Source: Bacteroidales bacterium UBA3743 (lineage in GTDB: Bacteria > Bacteroidota > Bacteroidia > Bacteroidales > Paludibacteraceae). From it: a stretch of DNA of 64,000 bases. This document shows positions 18,654-26,703 of the stretch, in pieces. The position numbers were made by a program, and so were the translations under genes. The notes beneath the pieces were generated by a model. It did not search any database, was not told the origin of the DNA, and saw only the letters and a list, made by a program, of their open reading frames with translations. Numbering within the stretch: position 1 is the first letter of the stretch; each line of letters begins with the position of its first letter. The DNA lies in NCBI GenBank assembly GCA_002371265.1, contig DFGT01000017.1, positions 1 through 64,000 on the forward strand, written 5' to 3'.

Positions 18654-19625
18654 TCATTTTCCTATCATTCCATTCTCCTTGTTTTTCCGATACAGCTGCC
18701 AGCTGTTGAACACGTTATGCCAAATACTGTAAAAACCTCCAGCGATTGAAGTTATTGGAGTGAAGAATGTATAGCCTACCCAAATAGCAAAGACTGTGTT
18801 TTTCTGGCCTAATGCCTGACCACCGCTTATCTCGTCGTCGAATTTTCTACCAAACAATTTGCCCAATGCGAACTGTGACACACATGCTATAAGCGATGCA
18901 AAACCAATGCCTATTACAGTTGCGACGGTAAGATTCTCAGCCAAGACAGCATATCTGACAGTGACAGCGATCGCAATTGAAAGAGAAACTGCCCAGATAT
19001 AAAAGGCTAGATTTCGTGTAGAAATAATTCTGTTATGAGTTTTCGGCATAATGTATCTTACAAGTACAGCCAAAAAGAACGGACAAATAAGCATCGGGAA
19101 CACTTTTGCCATTATCTTAAAGAAGGCGACCCAGAATGTGATGCCACTCTCTGGATTCAGAATCGGCACAATCGCCGACACAGCAACAGTTGTCACAAGA
19201 TTTATGAACATTGTATACGACACCAATGTAGCGGCATTTCCGCCCAACTTTTGAGTAAGTACAGCAGCGGCAGTGGCAGTAGGACAAATGAAACAGATCA
19301 TCGCCGACTCCAACGTGATTCTACAGACTCCATCTGGGTAAAGGTAAATCAAACCTCCCGTCAACAGGAAAATAAATATTTGAAATGCCAGTCCATAAAT
19401 ATGCCAACGTTTCCATCGCAAGTCGCGGATGTCAATCTTACAGAACGAGATGAACAGCATCGTGAAAATCAATATAGGCTGGACTACAGAAACGATATCA
19501 GCCGCATTCGTACGCCACTGCATCGACACAGGAAGCAAGAAATGCCATATCAAATAACATGTCGCGCCAAACACCATAGCGCAAGGCAAGGTCCAATTTC
19601 TCAAAAATCTTATAACCGAATCCAT
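18654..19625 (-). CDS. BASS (bile acid:sodium symporter) superfamily transporter
   Basis: 323 residues from the ATG at 19625 (MDSVIRFLRNWTLPCAMVFG). An upstream extension starting MCCLAYRC has no membrane-protein character and is rejected. About nine to ten hydrophobic segments are visible, with the conserved CPTATAAAVLTQKLGGNAATLVSY and the later SGGQALGQKNTVFAIWVGYTF crossover-like region seen in BASS and related transporters. The family moves organic anions with sodium; the substrate is not predictable here. It has no clear operon partner. A -7-like TAATTTTG lies at 19646-19653. Confidence 0.8.
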   Translation of the reverse strand: MDSVIRFLRNWTLPCAMVFGATCYLIWHFLLPVSMQWRTNAADIVSVVQPILIFTMLFISFCKIDIRDLRWKRWHIYGLAFQIFIFLLTGGLIYLYPDGVCRITLESAMICFICPTATAAAVLTQKLGGNAATLVSYTMFINLVTTVAVSAIVPILNPESGITFWVAFFKIMAKVFPMLICPFFLAVLVRYIMPKTHNRIISTRNLAFYIWAVSLSIAIAVTVRYAVLAENLTVATVIGIGFASLIACVSQFALGKLFGRKFDDEISGGQALGQKNTVFAIWVGYTFFTPITSIAGGFYSIWHNVFNSWQLYRKNKENGMIGK

Positions 19626-19719
19626 TTTTCTATTTTTTACGGGCGCAAAATTAGTAAAAAATCTGCAACGGTATGCTAAGCAACACATTCTTAATTCTCA
19701 ACTCTTAATTCTTAATCAA

Positions 19720-19759
19720 AAAAGGAAGGACTGTATCTTTGGATACAGTCCTTCCTTTT
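19720..19759 (-). terminator. Terminator of ssrA
   Basis: Perfect 18-bp stem (AAAAGGAAGGACTGTATC and its complement) with a TTTG loop and A-rich flank, 5 bp past the mature tmRNA end. It is one of the strongest hairpins in the window. Confidence 0.9.
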
Positions 19760-19764
19760 CAACG

Positions 19765-20157
19765 TGGAGATGGAGGGGGTCGAACCCTCGTCCAAACGAG
19801 GAATCAATATGCTTTCTACATGCTTATTCCAGCCTTTGGTTTTCGAGCGTTGGCAAGACCTGGACCACCAACCAACACCTTAGTCTGAAAATTTCATGCC
19901 GTCATCCAGACTCTAACGACACTATTCCCGATATTCTGCGCCTCGCTGATCCAATCGCCTCAGGACGTGGGCTTGGGGAGACGTCTTGTCGCAGTCGTCT
20001 TGACCGCGATAAAGCTAACTTACTGTACTTCGGTTAGGCTGCAAGAGCATAGTTATTCTCGCCAGTTAAATTTTTGGTCTCCAGATTATAGTGCTAGCCA
20101 CCAGCGCACTGCATGCTTACATACCGCTTCTGCCCGCTGTCAAAACCGGTCATCCCC
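19765..20157 (-). ncRNA. ssrA: Transfer-messenger RNA (tmRNA)
   Basis: About 393 nt. The 5' end GGGGATG (20151-20157) pairs with CATCTCC near the 3' end (19766-19772) to form the acceptor stem. The T-arm reads GGGTTCGACCC. The tag frame at 20034-20063 reads GENNYALAA followed by TAA, an ending seen in Bacteroidota tags. The genome continues A-CGT after the acceptor stem, so the terminal CCA is not encoded and must be added enzymatically. tmRNA rescues stalled ribosomes by adding this degradation tag. Its own promoter and terminator flank it. Confidence 0.96.
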
Positions 20158-20190
20158 ATATTTGAGATGCAATCCCGTAAGATCACATCG

Positions 20191-20221
20191 CAAAAATAAT
20201 TCTTTTATTCTTCTTATACAA
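20191..20221 (-). promoter_or_regulatory. ssrA promoter
   Basis: Minus-strand TATTTTTG (20191-20198) with TTG at 20219-20221 and a 20-bp spacer, about 34 bp upstream of the mature 5' end. Confidence 0.6.
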
Positions 20222-20237
20222 TAGTTCTAAACGCTTT

Positions 20238-20618
20238 TTACTTTTTTTCGACTGGAATAGAATCTGCTGGCAAAACAGAAGGATCCAAAACTTTTTGCTT
20301 TTGAACCGTTGTATCTGATTTTGGAACTTCAACATCACCTTCCATGTCGCCATCCTGACAAGATGCCAATGCGAGTGTTGATGCGACAACAGCAGTCGCA
20401 ACAATCTTTAGTGGAGCGATACCAATAACCTTTGCGCTCTTCTTCCCCTTAATCTGGCGTGTCAGCTCCGCAAGTTCAGCCTCACACTTTGGGCATGTGC
20501 CTGAGCATTCTCCCTGATGGTTGCAGACTGTAGGATTGTAATCTATTCCGTTTGCTTTTGCCAGTTCCAATCTGACTCTCTTTAATTCGTCGCAAATTAT
20601 CCTTCCTTTTGTTTTCAT
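20238..20618 (-). CDS. Small protein with four-Cys motif and one membrane segment
   Basis: 126 residues from the ATG at 20618 (MKTKGRIICDELKRVRLELA). The N-terminal domain has a regular Cys cluster VCNHQGECSGTCPKCEAEL (Cys32, 38, 42, 45). A hydrophobic segment follows at about 63-86, ending LALASC, then an acidic, Pro/Ser-rich tail of about 40 residues. I recall similar N-terminal Cys modules in Bacteroidales proteins, without known function. Cys spacing would suit zinc or Fe-S binding (inference). Cys87 after LALAS resembles a lipobox, but it lies too far from the N-terminus for a normal signal. It is downstream of the radical SAM gene, separated by about 130 bp holding a palindromic repeat. 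Confidence 0.7.
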   Translation of the reverse strand: MKTKGRIICDELKRVRLELAKANGIDYNPTVCNHQGECSGTCPKCEAELAELTRQIKGKKSAKVIGIAPLKIVATAVVASTLALASCQDGDMEGDVEVPKSDTTVQKQKVLDPSVLPADSIPVEKK

Positions 20619-20704
20619 AATTATATCTCTTATTATTTGTTTCTCAATACGCAGTCGATTTTTATTGATGCAAGACACACACGTCGCATTATAAATCGTC
20701 ACAT

Positions 20705-20729
20705 GACACGCACGTCCGTGCGTCTCTAC
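20705..20729. repeat. Dispersed palindrome, copy 1 (GACGCACG family)
   Basis: Core ACGCACG-TC-CGTGCGT (20708-20723), extended on the right by CTCTAC; flanking ACATG / CATGT arms extend the symmetry. It is nearly identical to copies at 25554-25576 and 25654-25679. Confidence 0.75.
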
Positions 20730-20748
20730 GTGCCATGTCCATCAACCA

Positions 20749-21366
20749 TCAACCCTTATTAATCTCCGTTCTGTAACCAAACAGATCGAAATCAGAAAAT
20801 CCAATTTCTTTCAATTTGGCGACGCTACGATCCTGATCCTCTTTTGTATTATATTCAGGAATCGACGGAATACGTATCATGACTTTGTCTGATATTCCAC
20901 GCAAAAGTTCAAGATTCTCCAACACTTGTTTGTTCTCCTTTCCTGTGTAAGCCTTATAGATTTCTGGATTCATATCTTTGACATCCACAATCCAATAGTC
21001 AATCACAGGAATAAGAGCTTCAATATTCTTTTTGGGAACATTCAACGCAGTCTCGATAGTCAGTTTCCAATCCGGTCCACATAGTTCACGGAACTCCCGT
21101 ATGAACTCATATCTTAGGCTTGGCTCACCTCCTCCAAAACAGACTCCTCCGCCAGTGGCAAGGAAATAGAGTTCATCGATTTTCACCTTTTCATACAGAT
21201 CTGTTGTAGAGTACACCTTTGCCGCATCAATATTCCTCAACGAGTGTGGATTCAGGCAATACTTGCAGCTCAGTGTGCAAGTGTGGAATGCGGCAAGCGT
21301 CGTCACGCCAGCACCGTCAACAACAAGTCTATGGCGGGCCACGCCTATGAATGGAGCCTCCTGCAT
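20749..21366 (-). CDS. PflA-like radical SAM protein
   Basis: 205 residues with the radical SAM cluster motif CTLSCKYC (Cys30, 34, 37) followed by GGGVCFGGGEPSLRYEF, the SAM-binding Gly-rich region. It resembles pyruvate-formate-lyase-activating enzymes (COG1180 type) but is short and lacks the extra ferredoxin domain of longer activases. It starts 1 bp after the stop of an FAD-dependent oxidoreductase gene, so the two form an operon. The target of the radical chemistry is unknown. Either a glycyl-radical enzyme elsewhere or a modification of another protein is possible. Confidence 0.85.
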   Translation of the reverse strand: MQEAPFIGVARHRLVVDGAGVTTLAAFHTCTLSCKYCLNPHSLRNIDAAKVYSTTDLYEKVKIDELYFLATGGGVCFGGGEPSLRYEFIREFRELCGPDWKLTIETALNVPKKNIEALIPVIDYWIVDVKDMNPEIYKAYTGKENKQVLENLELLRGISDKVMIRIPSIPEYNTKEDQDRSVAKLKEIGFSDFDLFGYRTEINKG

Positions 21367-21367
21367 A

Positions 21368-22948
21368 TCAACAACTCTTTAGCCACTCGGAAATCTTCAC
21401 TGCGACATTGTCGCCATCCACCGCCGAACTTGTGATTCCACCTGCGTATCCGGCTCCTTCTCCCGCGGGATAAAGACCTTTGATCTGGACATGCTGCATC
21501 GTCTCCATATCTCTCGGAATACGGACAGGAGATGACGTACGGCTCTCCACTCCGATAATCACAGCGTCGTTAGTAAGGAATCCCTTTCGTTTCTTATCGA
21601 ATTCAACAAATCCTTCACGCAAACGCTTTGAAATAAAATCAGGCATCCAGAAATGTATGGGAGAAGACGTCACTCCAGGCAAATACGAAACATCTGGCAG
21701 TTCGAAACTCATTCTGCCTTTCACGAAATCATATAACCTTTGGCATGGGGCTTTATTTCCGCCTCCTGAATTAGCATAAGCCATCTGCTCATATCGTTTC
21801 TGAAACTCCAAGCCTGCAAGCACGCCATACTGCTCATAGTCGGGCATCAACTCAGGCAAATCCTCCACTCTGATTTCCACAACGACAGCGGAATTAGCGT
21901 ATGGGGAATTTCGTCCCGACGAAGACATTCCATTGACGACAGTCTCTCCTTTATAAGTAGACGCGGGGACAACAAATCCGCCCGGACACATACAGAACGT
22001 GTAGACACCTCTGCCGTCTACCTGAGTGACAAACGAATATTCTGCGGCAGGCAAATATAGTCCACGGTCGGCAGCGTGATACTGGATTTTATCAATCAAC
22101 GCCTGTTTATGCTCCACTCTGACACCCATCGCAAAGCCTTTCGCTTCAAGAGCCACCCCCTCGTCGTGAAGCATCTGATAGATGTCTCTTGCAGAGTGAC
22201 CTGTGGCAAGCACCACCGCTCTACTCTTATATTCTGTGCCATCAGAAACGACAACACCTTTGATAGTATCATTCTCTATAATCAAATGAGACACTTTCGT
22301 CTCAAAATGGATTTCACCACCACAATCAAGAATCGTCTTACGCATCTTCTTGATCACCTCTGGCAAACGATCGGTTCCGATATGCGGATGAGCCTCATAC
22401 AAAATTGAATCCTGAGCTCCATGATAATGGAACACCTGCAAAATACGCTCACTGTCTCCTTTCTTCTTGCTGCGAGTGAACAGTTTGCCATCCGAGAATG
22501 TTCCTGCTCCACCCTCTCCAAAACAGTAATTAGACTCCTCATTCAACCCATTGTTACGACACAGTTGGGCAACATCTACCTTTCTGTCGGACACTGCCTT
22601 TCCTCGTTCCAACACGACAGGACAATATCCCAATTCAATCAAACGCAATGCGGCAAACAGACCTGCTGGGCCTGCACCGACGATGACGATTTTCTCGCCA
22701 TTCCTCACGTCGCCATATTTGAACGGATACTCAATTGGCTTTGCCACAGTCTTATCAGTAAAAGCCTGCACAGTAAGGTTGACTTTCACCTGCACCTTAG
22801 AACGTGCGTCAATACTTTTACGGATAATACGAACCTGACGAACACGGTCGGGACGCACGCCTATTTTCTTAGCGACTTCCGCACGTAACAAATCCTCCTT
22901 CGCTGCCTGCTTTGGCAGGACTACCAATTGTATATTGTCGTAAAACAT
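21368..22948 (-). CDS. FAD-dependent oxidoreductase (COG2509-like)
   Basis: 526 residues. After an N-terminal domain of about 90 residues (LRAEVAKKIGVRPDRVRQVRI), an FAD-binding Rossmann motif follows: VIVGAGPAGLFAALRLIELG (about 110-129). Later motifs are ALEAKGFAMGVRVEHKQ and GLYPAGEGAGYAGGITSSAVDG, which closes over the flavin. This matches the uncharacterised FAD-dependent dehydrogenase group common in anaerobes. The coupled downstream gene is a radical SAM protein. The substrate is unknown; the family call is good. Confidence 0.88.
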   Translation of the reverse strand: MFYDNIQLVVLPKQAAKEDLLRAEVAKKIGVRPDRVRQVRIIRKSIDARSKVQVKVNLTVQAFTDKTVAKPIEYPFKYGDVRNGEKIVIVGAGPAGLFAALRLIELGYCPVVLERGKAVSDRKVDVAQLCRNNGLNEESNYCFGEGGAGTFSDGKLFTRSKKKGDSERILQVFHYHGAQDSILYEAHPHIGTDRLPEVIKKMRKTILDCGGEIHFETKVSHLIIENDTIKGVVVSDGTEYKSRAVVLATGHSARDIYQMLHDEGVALEAKGFAMGVRVEHKQALIDKIQYHAADRGLYLPAAEYSFVTQVDGRGVYTFCMCPGGFVVPASTYKGETVVNGMSSSGRNSPYANSAVVVEIRVEDLPELMPDYEQYGVLAGLEFQKRYEQMAYANSGGGNKAPCQRLYDFVKGRMSFELPDVSYLPGVTSSPIHFWMPDFISKRLREGFVEFDKKRKGFLTNDAVIIGVESRTSSPVRIPRDMETMQHVQIKGLYPAGEGAGYAGGITSSAVDGDNVAVKISEWLKSC

Positions 22949-23049
22949 AAAGAATTAATTCTAATCGTACAAAAGTACATAAACTAAACTACATAAAAAA
23001 ATCTAATCTATCAATACGAAATCCGCCATTCTCAACTAATGACAAAAAA

Positions 23050-23079
23050 AGCGGAATCCTACCAAAGCAAGATTCCGCT
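23050..23079 (-). terminator. rpoD terminator
   Basis: 9-bp stem (AGCGGAATC / GATTCCGCT) with a 12-nt loop and A-run at 23044-23050 reading as U's on the minus strand, just past the rpoD stop. Confidence 0.8.
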
Positions 23080-23100
23080 GATATCATCAATTTGGTTTTA

Positions 23101-23961
23101 TTAACCCAAGTATCCTTTCAAAAGTTTGCTGCGTGAATTCTGACGCAAACGACGGATAGCCTTCTCTTTGATCTGACGCACACGCTCACGTGTAAGGCCA
23201 AACTGCTCTCCTATCTCTTCCAATGTCATCTCCTGGCAACCGATACCAAAGAACATCTTGATGATTTCGCTTTCACGCTCTGTCAAAGTGTCCAATGCAC
23301 GGTCAATCTCCTTCGACAATGACTCGTTGATCAATGAACGGTCTGCAACTGGAGAGTCTGCGTTTGGAAGGACATCAAGCAAACTGTTGTCTTCTCCTTC
23401 TGCAAACGGAGCGTCGATAGAAGTGCTTCGTCCAGACACCTTCAATGTGTCAGCCACCTTATCCTCCGGCATGTCTAGCTCACGCGCCAACTCCTCTGCG
23501 GATGGCTTTCTCTCATACTTCTGCTCAAATGCAGAAAATGCCTTGTTGATCTTGTTCAATGATCCAACCTGATTCAACGGCAAACGCACAATACGCGACT
23601 GCTCTGCCAAAGCCTGCAAAATACTCTGACGGATCCACCACACTGCGTAAGAGATGAATTTGAATCCACGTGTCTCATCGAACTTCTCAGCAGCCTTAAT
23701 CAATCCCAAATTACCCTCATTAATCAAATCCGGCAAACTCAAACCTTGATTCTGGTACTGCTTTGAAACAGACACAACAAATCGTAAATTCGCACGAACC
23801 AACTTGTCCAAAGCTCGTTCATCTCCCTGACGAATTCTCTGCGCTAAATCAACCTCTTCCTCCACTGAAACCAATGGTTCACGGCCAATCTCCTGCAAAT
23901 ACTTGTCAAGTGACGCGCTCTCTCTGTTGGTAATCGACTTGGTAATTTTTAACTGCCTCAT
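23101..23961 (-). CDS. rpoD: Primary sigma factor (Bacteroidota type)
   Basis: 286 residues, the short form typical of Bacteroidota, without the large non-conserved region 1. Region 1.2 is SLDKYLQEIGREPLVS. Regions 2.1-2.4 run LRFVVSVSKQYQNQGLSLPDLINEG and GFKFISYAVWWIRQSILQAL. Region 4 ends LEEIGEQFGLTRERVRQIKEKAIRRLR. This sigma recognises the TAnnTTTG -7 promoters seen throughout the window. It is a single gene with a consensus promoter of its own and a terminator. Confidence 0.97.
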   Translation of the reverse strand: MRQLKITKSITNRESASLDKYLQEIGREPLVSVEEEVDLAQRIRQGDERALDKLVRANLRFVVSVSKQYQNQGLSLPDLINEGNLGLIKAAEKFDETRGFKFISYAVWWIRQSILQALAEQSRIVRLPLNQVGSLNKINKAFSAFEQKYERKPSAEELARELDMPEDKVADTLKVSGRSTSIDAPFAEGEDNSLLDVLPNADSPVADRSLINESLSKEIDRALDTLTERESEIIKMFFGIGCQEMTLEEIGEQFGLTRERVRQIKEKAIRRLRQNSRSKLLKGYLG

Positions 23962-23998
23962 AAATATAGACTATTAGACTATTTTACAAAAATTGGTG

Positions 23999-24029
23999 CA
24001 AAAGTAGCAACTAATTTCGTCTTTGCAAA
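23999..24029 (-). promoter_or_regulatory. rpoD promoter
   Basis: Minus-strand TACTTTTG (23999-24006) with TTTG at 24026-24029 and a 19-bp spacer, a near-perfect match to the consensus. Confidence 0.7.
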
Positions 24030-24046
24030 AATTTCAGCAAAAAAAA

Positions 24047-24943
24047 TCAAACATTTTTTTGCGACGGTGCATCATTCAGCCTTCCTTGAGAAATTTTTGA
24101 ATGTGGAGGCACATCATGAGTAATCCAAACGTTACCTCCGATAATGGAATCATGACCTATCGTAATTCTGCCAAGCACGGATGCATTTGAATAAATGGTC
24201 ACATGATCTTCTATAATAGGATGTCGAGGAAGATTCATCGGATGACCATTCTCATCAAGAGTAAAGTTTTTGGCTCCAAGTGTCACGCCCTGATACAGAT
24301 TGACATGGTTTCCAATAATACAAGTCTCTCCAATAACAACTCCTGTGCCATGGTCGATACTGAAATATTCTCCGATCTGAGCTCCGGGATGGATGTCTAT
24401 TCCTGTGCGGGAATGAGCCATCTCAGAAATGATACGAGGGATGATCGGAACCCCCATTTTGAGCAGACAATGGGCAATACGATAGTTGCTCATAGCCTGA
24501 AGCACCGGATAACACAAGATAATCTCACCGTGACTCACCACTGCCGGATCATTGTCGAACATAGCATTCACGTCTGTATAAAGAAGACGCTTGATCTCAG
24601 GGATCTGCTCAATGAAATCCATGGCAAGCCCTGGTGCCATCTGTTGAGCTTTAGAAGCTGAAATGTTAGGATCGAACTCCAATCCAGAACTGATTTGCGT
24701 TTTTAATTCACAATACAGATTATCTATTGCCACTCCAATACTGAATTTGCGCATTCCATCCCCCACCGGAGCCATATCGAAATACCCAGGGAAGACGACG
24801 CTCTTTGTAAGCTGTACTATTTTCTTAAGCGACGATAATGAAGGCAGACTCTGTTCACGTGATGGATTGACCATGTTCTCCACCGACGTAGTGTCTGACA
24901 AGATATCGACAACCCTGTGTAGTCTTTCGTTGTCTTTATTCAT
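24047..24943 (-). CDS. cysE: Serine O-acetyltransferase
   Basis: 298 residues from the ATG at 24943 (MNKDNERLHRVVDIL); an upstream hydrophobic extension is rejected because the family is cytosolic. After a helical N-terminal domain the left-handed beta-helix is clear: IDIHPGAQIGEYFSIDHGTG, VVIGETCIIGNHVNLYQGVTLG, HPIIEDHVTIYSNASVLGRITIG. The enzyme makes O-acetylserine, the carbon skeleton for cysteine. This is the longer, EpsC-like form. It is divergent from the Tyr-rich lipoprotein gene; a 14-bp palindrome lies between the promoters. Confidence 0.93.
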   Translation of the reverse strand: MNKDNERLHRVVDILSDTTSVENMVNPSREQSLPSLSSLKKIVQLTKSVVFPGYFDMAPVGDGMRKFSIGVAIDNLYCELKTQISSGLEFDPNISASKAQQMAPGLAMDFIEQIPEIKRLLYTDVNAMFDNDPAVVSHGEIILCYPVLQAMSNYRIAHCLLKMGVPIIPRIISEMAHSRTGIDIHPGAQIGEYFSIDHGTGVVIGETCIIGNHVNLYQGVTLGAKNFTLDENGHPMNLPRHPIIEDHVTIYSNASVLGRITIGHDSIIGGNVWITHDVPPHSKISQGRLNDAPSQKNV

Positions 24944-24966
24944 AAAGAAAGTCATTAAAATCAATA

Positions 24967-24998
24967 CAAATATAGAAAATAATGCAGAAATCTGCAAA
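24967..24998 (-). promoter_or_regulatory. cysE promoter overlapping a palindrome
   Basis: Minus-strand TATATTTG (24967-24974) with TTTG at 24995-24998 and a 20-bp spacer. The perfect palindrome TGCAGAAATCTGCA (24983-24996) overlaps the upstream box and could be an operator (inference). Confidence 0.55.
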
Positions 24999-25063
24999 AA
25001 AGTTGTTCATTGGCATAATTTTTGTACTATTTTTGTGGAAAGAAAAAACAGTTTAAGATTATA

Positions 25064-25474
25064 ATGAAAAGAACATTAGGATTTTTGATTTTTGTATTGG
25101 CGATGATCTCAAGTGGCTGCTCAAGCGACCATGATCATTTCAGAGGCTACGAATATGAAGATTACGCCACTCATTATTACTATTACGACGGCTATTACTA
25201 TTCAGATCCAGAACACCATTACCGCTACGACTTCGACTACAATCACTACTACTATGGAAGACTTGAGTGGAAAGGCGACTATTGGGCTGTAGTGTTGAGA
25301 GAGAATCCTTACTATGGTATGATTTGTGCAATCTACAACGACGGAATTCTTCCTGCTCAGCTTGGACATCATAATGTCTACGACCATGACGTGATGGTGA
25401 GATTCAGATTTATAGAGCCAATAAATGCAAGAGGACTACATTGGGTAGAGATTGACCACATCTACTACAGATAA
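25064..25474 (+). CDS. Tyr/His/Asp-rich small lipoprotein
   Basis: 136 residues from the ATG at 25064, chosen because it begins a lipoprotein signal (MKRTLGFLIF ... ISSGC, Cys19). Residues 20-73 are extraordinarily rich in Tyr (about 17), with many His and Asp (ATHYYYYDGYYYSDPEHH). The C-terminal part is a more ordinary beta-rich domain (VMVRFRFIEPINARGLHWVEI). A -7 box TATTTTTG (25028-25035) precedes it and a strong hairpin follows. I do not recognise the family; metal binding or Tyr cross-linking are guesses only. Confidence 0.75.
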   Translation: MKRTLGFLIFVLAMISSGCSSDHDHFRGYEYEDYATHYYYYDGYYYSDPEHHYRYDFDYNHYYYGRLEWKGDYWAVVLRENPYYGMICAIYNDGILPAQLGHHNVYDHDVMVRFRFIEPINARGLHWVEIDHIYYR

Positions 25475-25493
25475 TCCAAATACCATTAAATAT

Positions 25494-25525
25494 AAAAAAA
25501 GACGGAATAAATTCCGTCTTTTTTT
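25494..25525 (+). terminator. Terminator of the Tyr-rich lipoprotein
   Basis: Perfect 15-bp stem centred on GACGGAAT-AA-ATTCCGTC with seven A's before and seven T's after, 20 bp past the stop. Confidence 0.9.
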
Positions 25526-25553
25526 ATACATTATACAGGCAATGGGGCCTCAC

Positions 25554-25576
25554 GTAGAGACGCACGGACGTGCGTC
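25554..25576. repeat. Dispersed palindrome, copy 2
   Basis: GTAGAGACGCACG-GA-CGTGCGTC, with the right arm degenerating into T's. Shares its core with copies 1 and 3. Confidence 0.75.
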
Positions 25577-25653
25577 TTTTTGGAATATTTGCGTCTCTTG
25601 GAAATATGCACAGCCATATATTATAAAGCACACCAAAAACATGTACAATCATT

Positions 25654-25679
25654 GACACGCACGGACGTGCGTCTCTACG
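25654..25679. repeat. Dispersed palindrome, copy 3
   Basis: GACACGCACG-GA-CGTGCGTCTCTACG, about 100 bp from copy 2 in the same intergenic gap, just downstream of the purC terminator. Confidence 0.75.
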
Positions 25680-25695
25680 GGAAACAGGCACAAAA

Positions 25696-25723
25696 AAGGA
25701 GACGTGATTGCTCGCGTCTCCTT
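25696..25723 (-). terminator. Terminator of the his-nth-purC operon
   Basis: 9-bp stem (AAGGAGACG / CGTCTCCTT) with a 10-nt loop and A-run at 25692-25697 reading as U's on the minus strand, 20 bp past purC. It is the first good terminator after hisG. Confidence 0.8.
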
Positions 25724-25743
25724 GATATTTTGGGGAATAATCC

Positions 25744-26700
25744 TTATTTTAATTTAGCAAGACATTCCTTAACGTTAGATTCGATTCTTGCGTTGATTGA
25801 ATCAGAATCATCTTTCTTTACGAACTTCTCTCCTGTGATGTTCTCGTAAAGCTCAATATAACGGTTTGAAATAGACTCCACGATTGCGTCTGTCATCTCT
25901 GGAACCTGCTGACCTGCCTTACCCTGGAAGCCGTTATCCATCAACCACTCACGAACGAACTCCTTAGAAAGCTGTTTCTGTGGCTCTCCCGCATTGAACT
26001 TCTGCTCATATCCATCAGCGTAGAAGTAACGTGAGGAATCTGGAGTGTGGATCTCATCCATCAAGTAGATCTTTCCGTCGTGCTTACCAAACTCATATTT
26101 AGTGTCGACAAGGATCAATCCTCTCTTTGCAGCGATCTCTGTACCTCTCTGGAACAAAGCCAAAGTATACTTCTCTAGAACTGCGTAATCCTCAGCAGAC
26201 ACAAGACCCTGAGCGATGATCTCCTCTTTTGAGATATCCTCGTCGTGCTTGCCGATCTCTGCCTTTGTTGTAGGAGTGATGATTGGAGTTGGGAACTTCT
26301 GGTTTTCCTTCATTCCCTCTGGCAACTTAACACCACAAATTTCTCTCACACCGCTCTTATATGCTCTCCATGCACTACCGCACAAATAACCACGAACGAT
26401 CATCTCCACTGGGAATCCTTCACAACGTACACCTACAGACACCATTGGATCTGGAGTCGCCAATAGCCAGTTAGGACAGATATCCTTAGTTGCCTCCAAG
26501 AAAGTCTTGGCAATCTGGTTCAACACCTGACCCTTGAAAGGAATACCCTTTGGCAAAATGACATCGAATGCAGAAATACGGTCTGTGGCTACCATTACAA
26601 GCACATCATCACCGATACTGTATACATCTCTAACTTTTCCGTGATAAACGGACTTCTGATTTGCAAAATTGAAATCAGTTTTTGTCAATGCTTTATTCAT
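25744..26700 (-). CDS. purC: Phosphoribosylaminoimidazole-succinocarboxamide (SAICAR) synthase
   Basis: 318 residues. It joins aspartate to CAIR in purine synthesis, giving SAICAR. Family motifs: YHGKVRDVYSIGDDVLVMVATDRISAFD at the nucleotide-binding N-terminus, CEGFPVEMIVRGYLCGSAWRAYKSG, LILVDTKYEFGK and MDEIHTPDSSRYFYADGYE. It is longer than the E. coli enzyme (237 residues) and nearer to the eukaryotic-like length. It starts 3 bp after nth and is the last gene in the run that begins with hisG. Confidence 0.96.
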   Translation of the reverse strand: MNKALTKTDFNFANQKSVYHGKVRDVYSIGDDVLVMVATDRISAFDVILPKGIPFKGQVLNQIAKTFLEATKDICPNWLLATPDPMVSVGVRCEGFPVEMIVRGYLCGSAWRAYKSGVREICGVKLPEGMKENQKFPTPIITPTTKAEIGKHDEDISKEEIIAQGLVSAEDYAVLEKYTLALFQRGTEIAAKRGLILVDTKYEFGKHDGKIYLMDEIHTPDSSRYFYADGYEQKFNAGEPQKQLSKEFVREWLMDNGFQGKAGQQVPEMTDAIVESISNRYIELYENITGEKFVKKDDSDSINARIESNVKECLAKLK

Positions 26701-26703
26701 CTC

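Noticed and set aside
19967..20224. Plus-strand frame over the ssrA gene
   Set aside because: The region is explained by tmRNA structure, tag, promoter and terminator.
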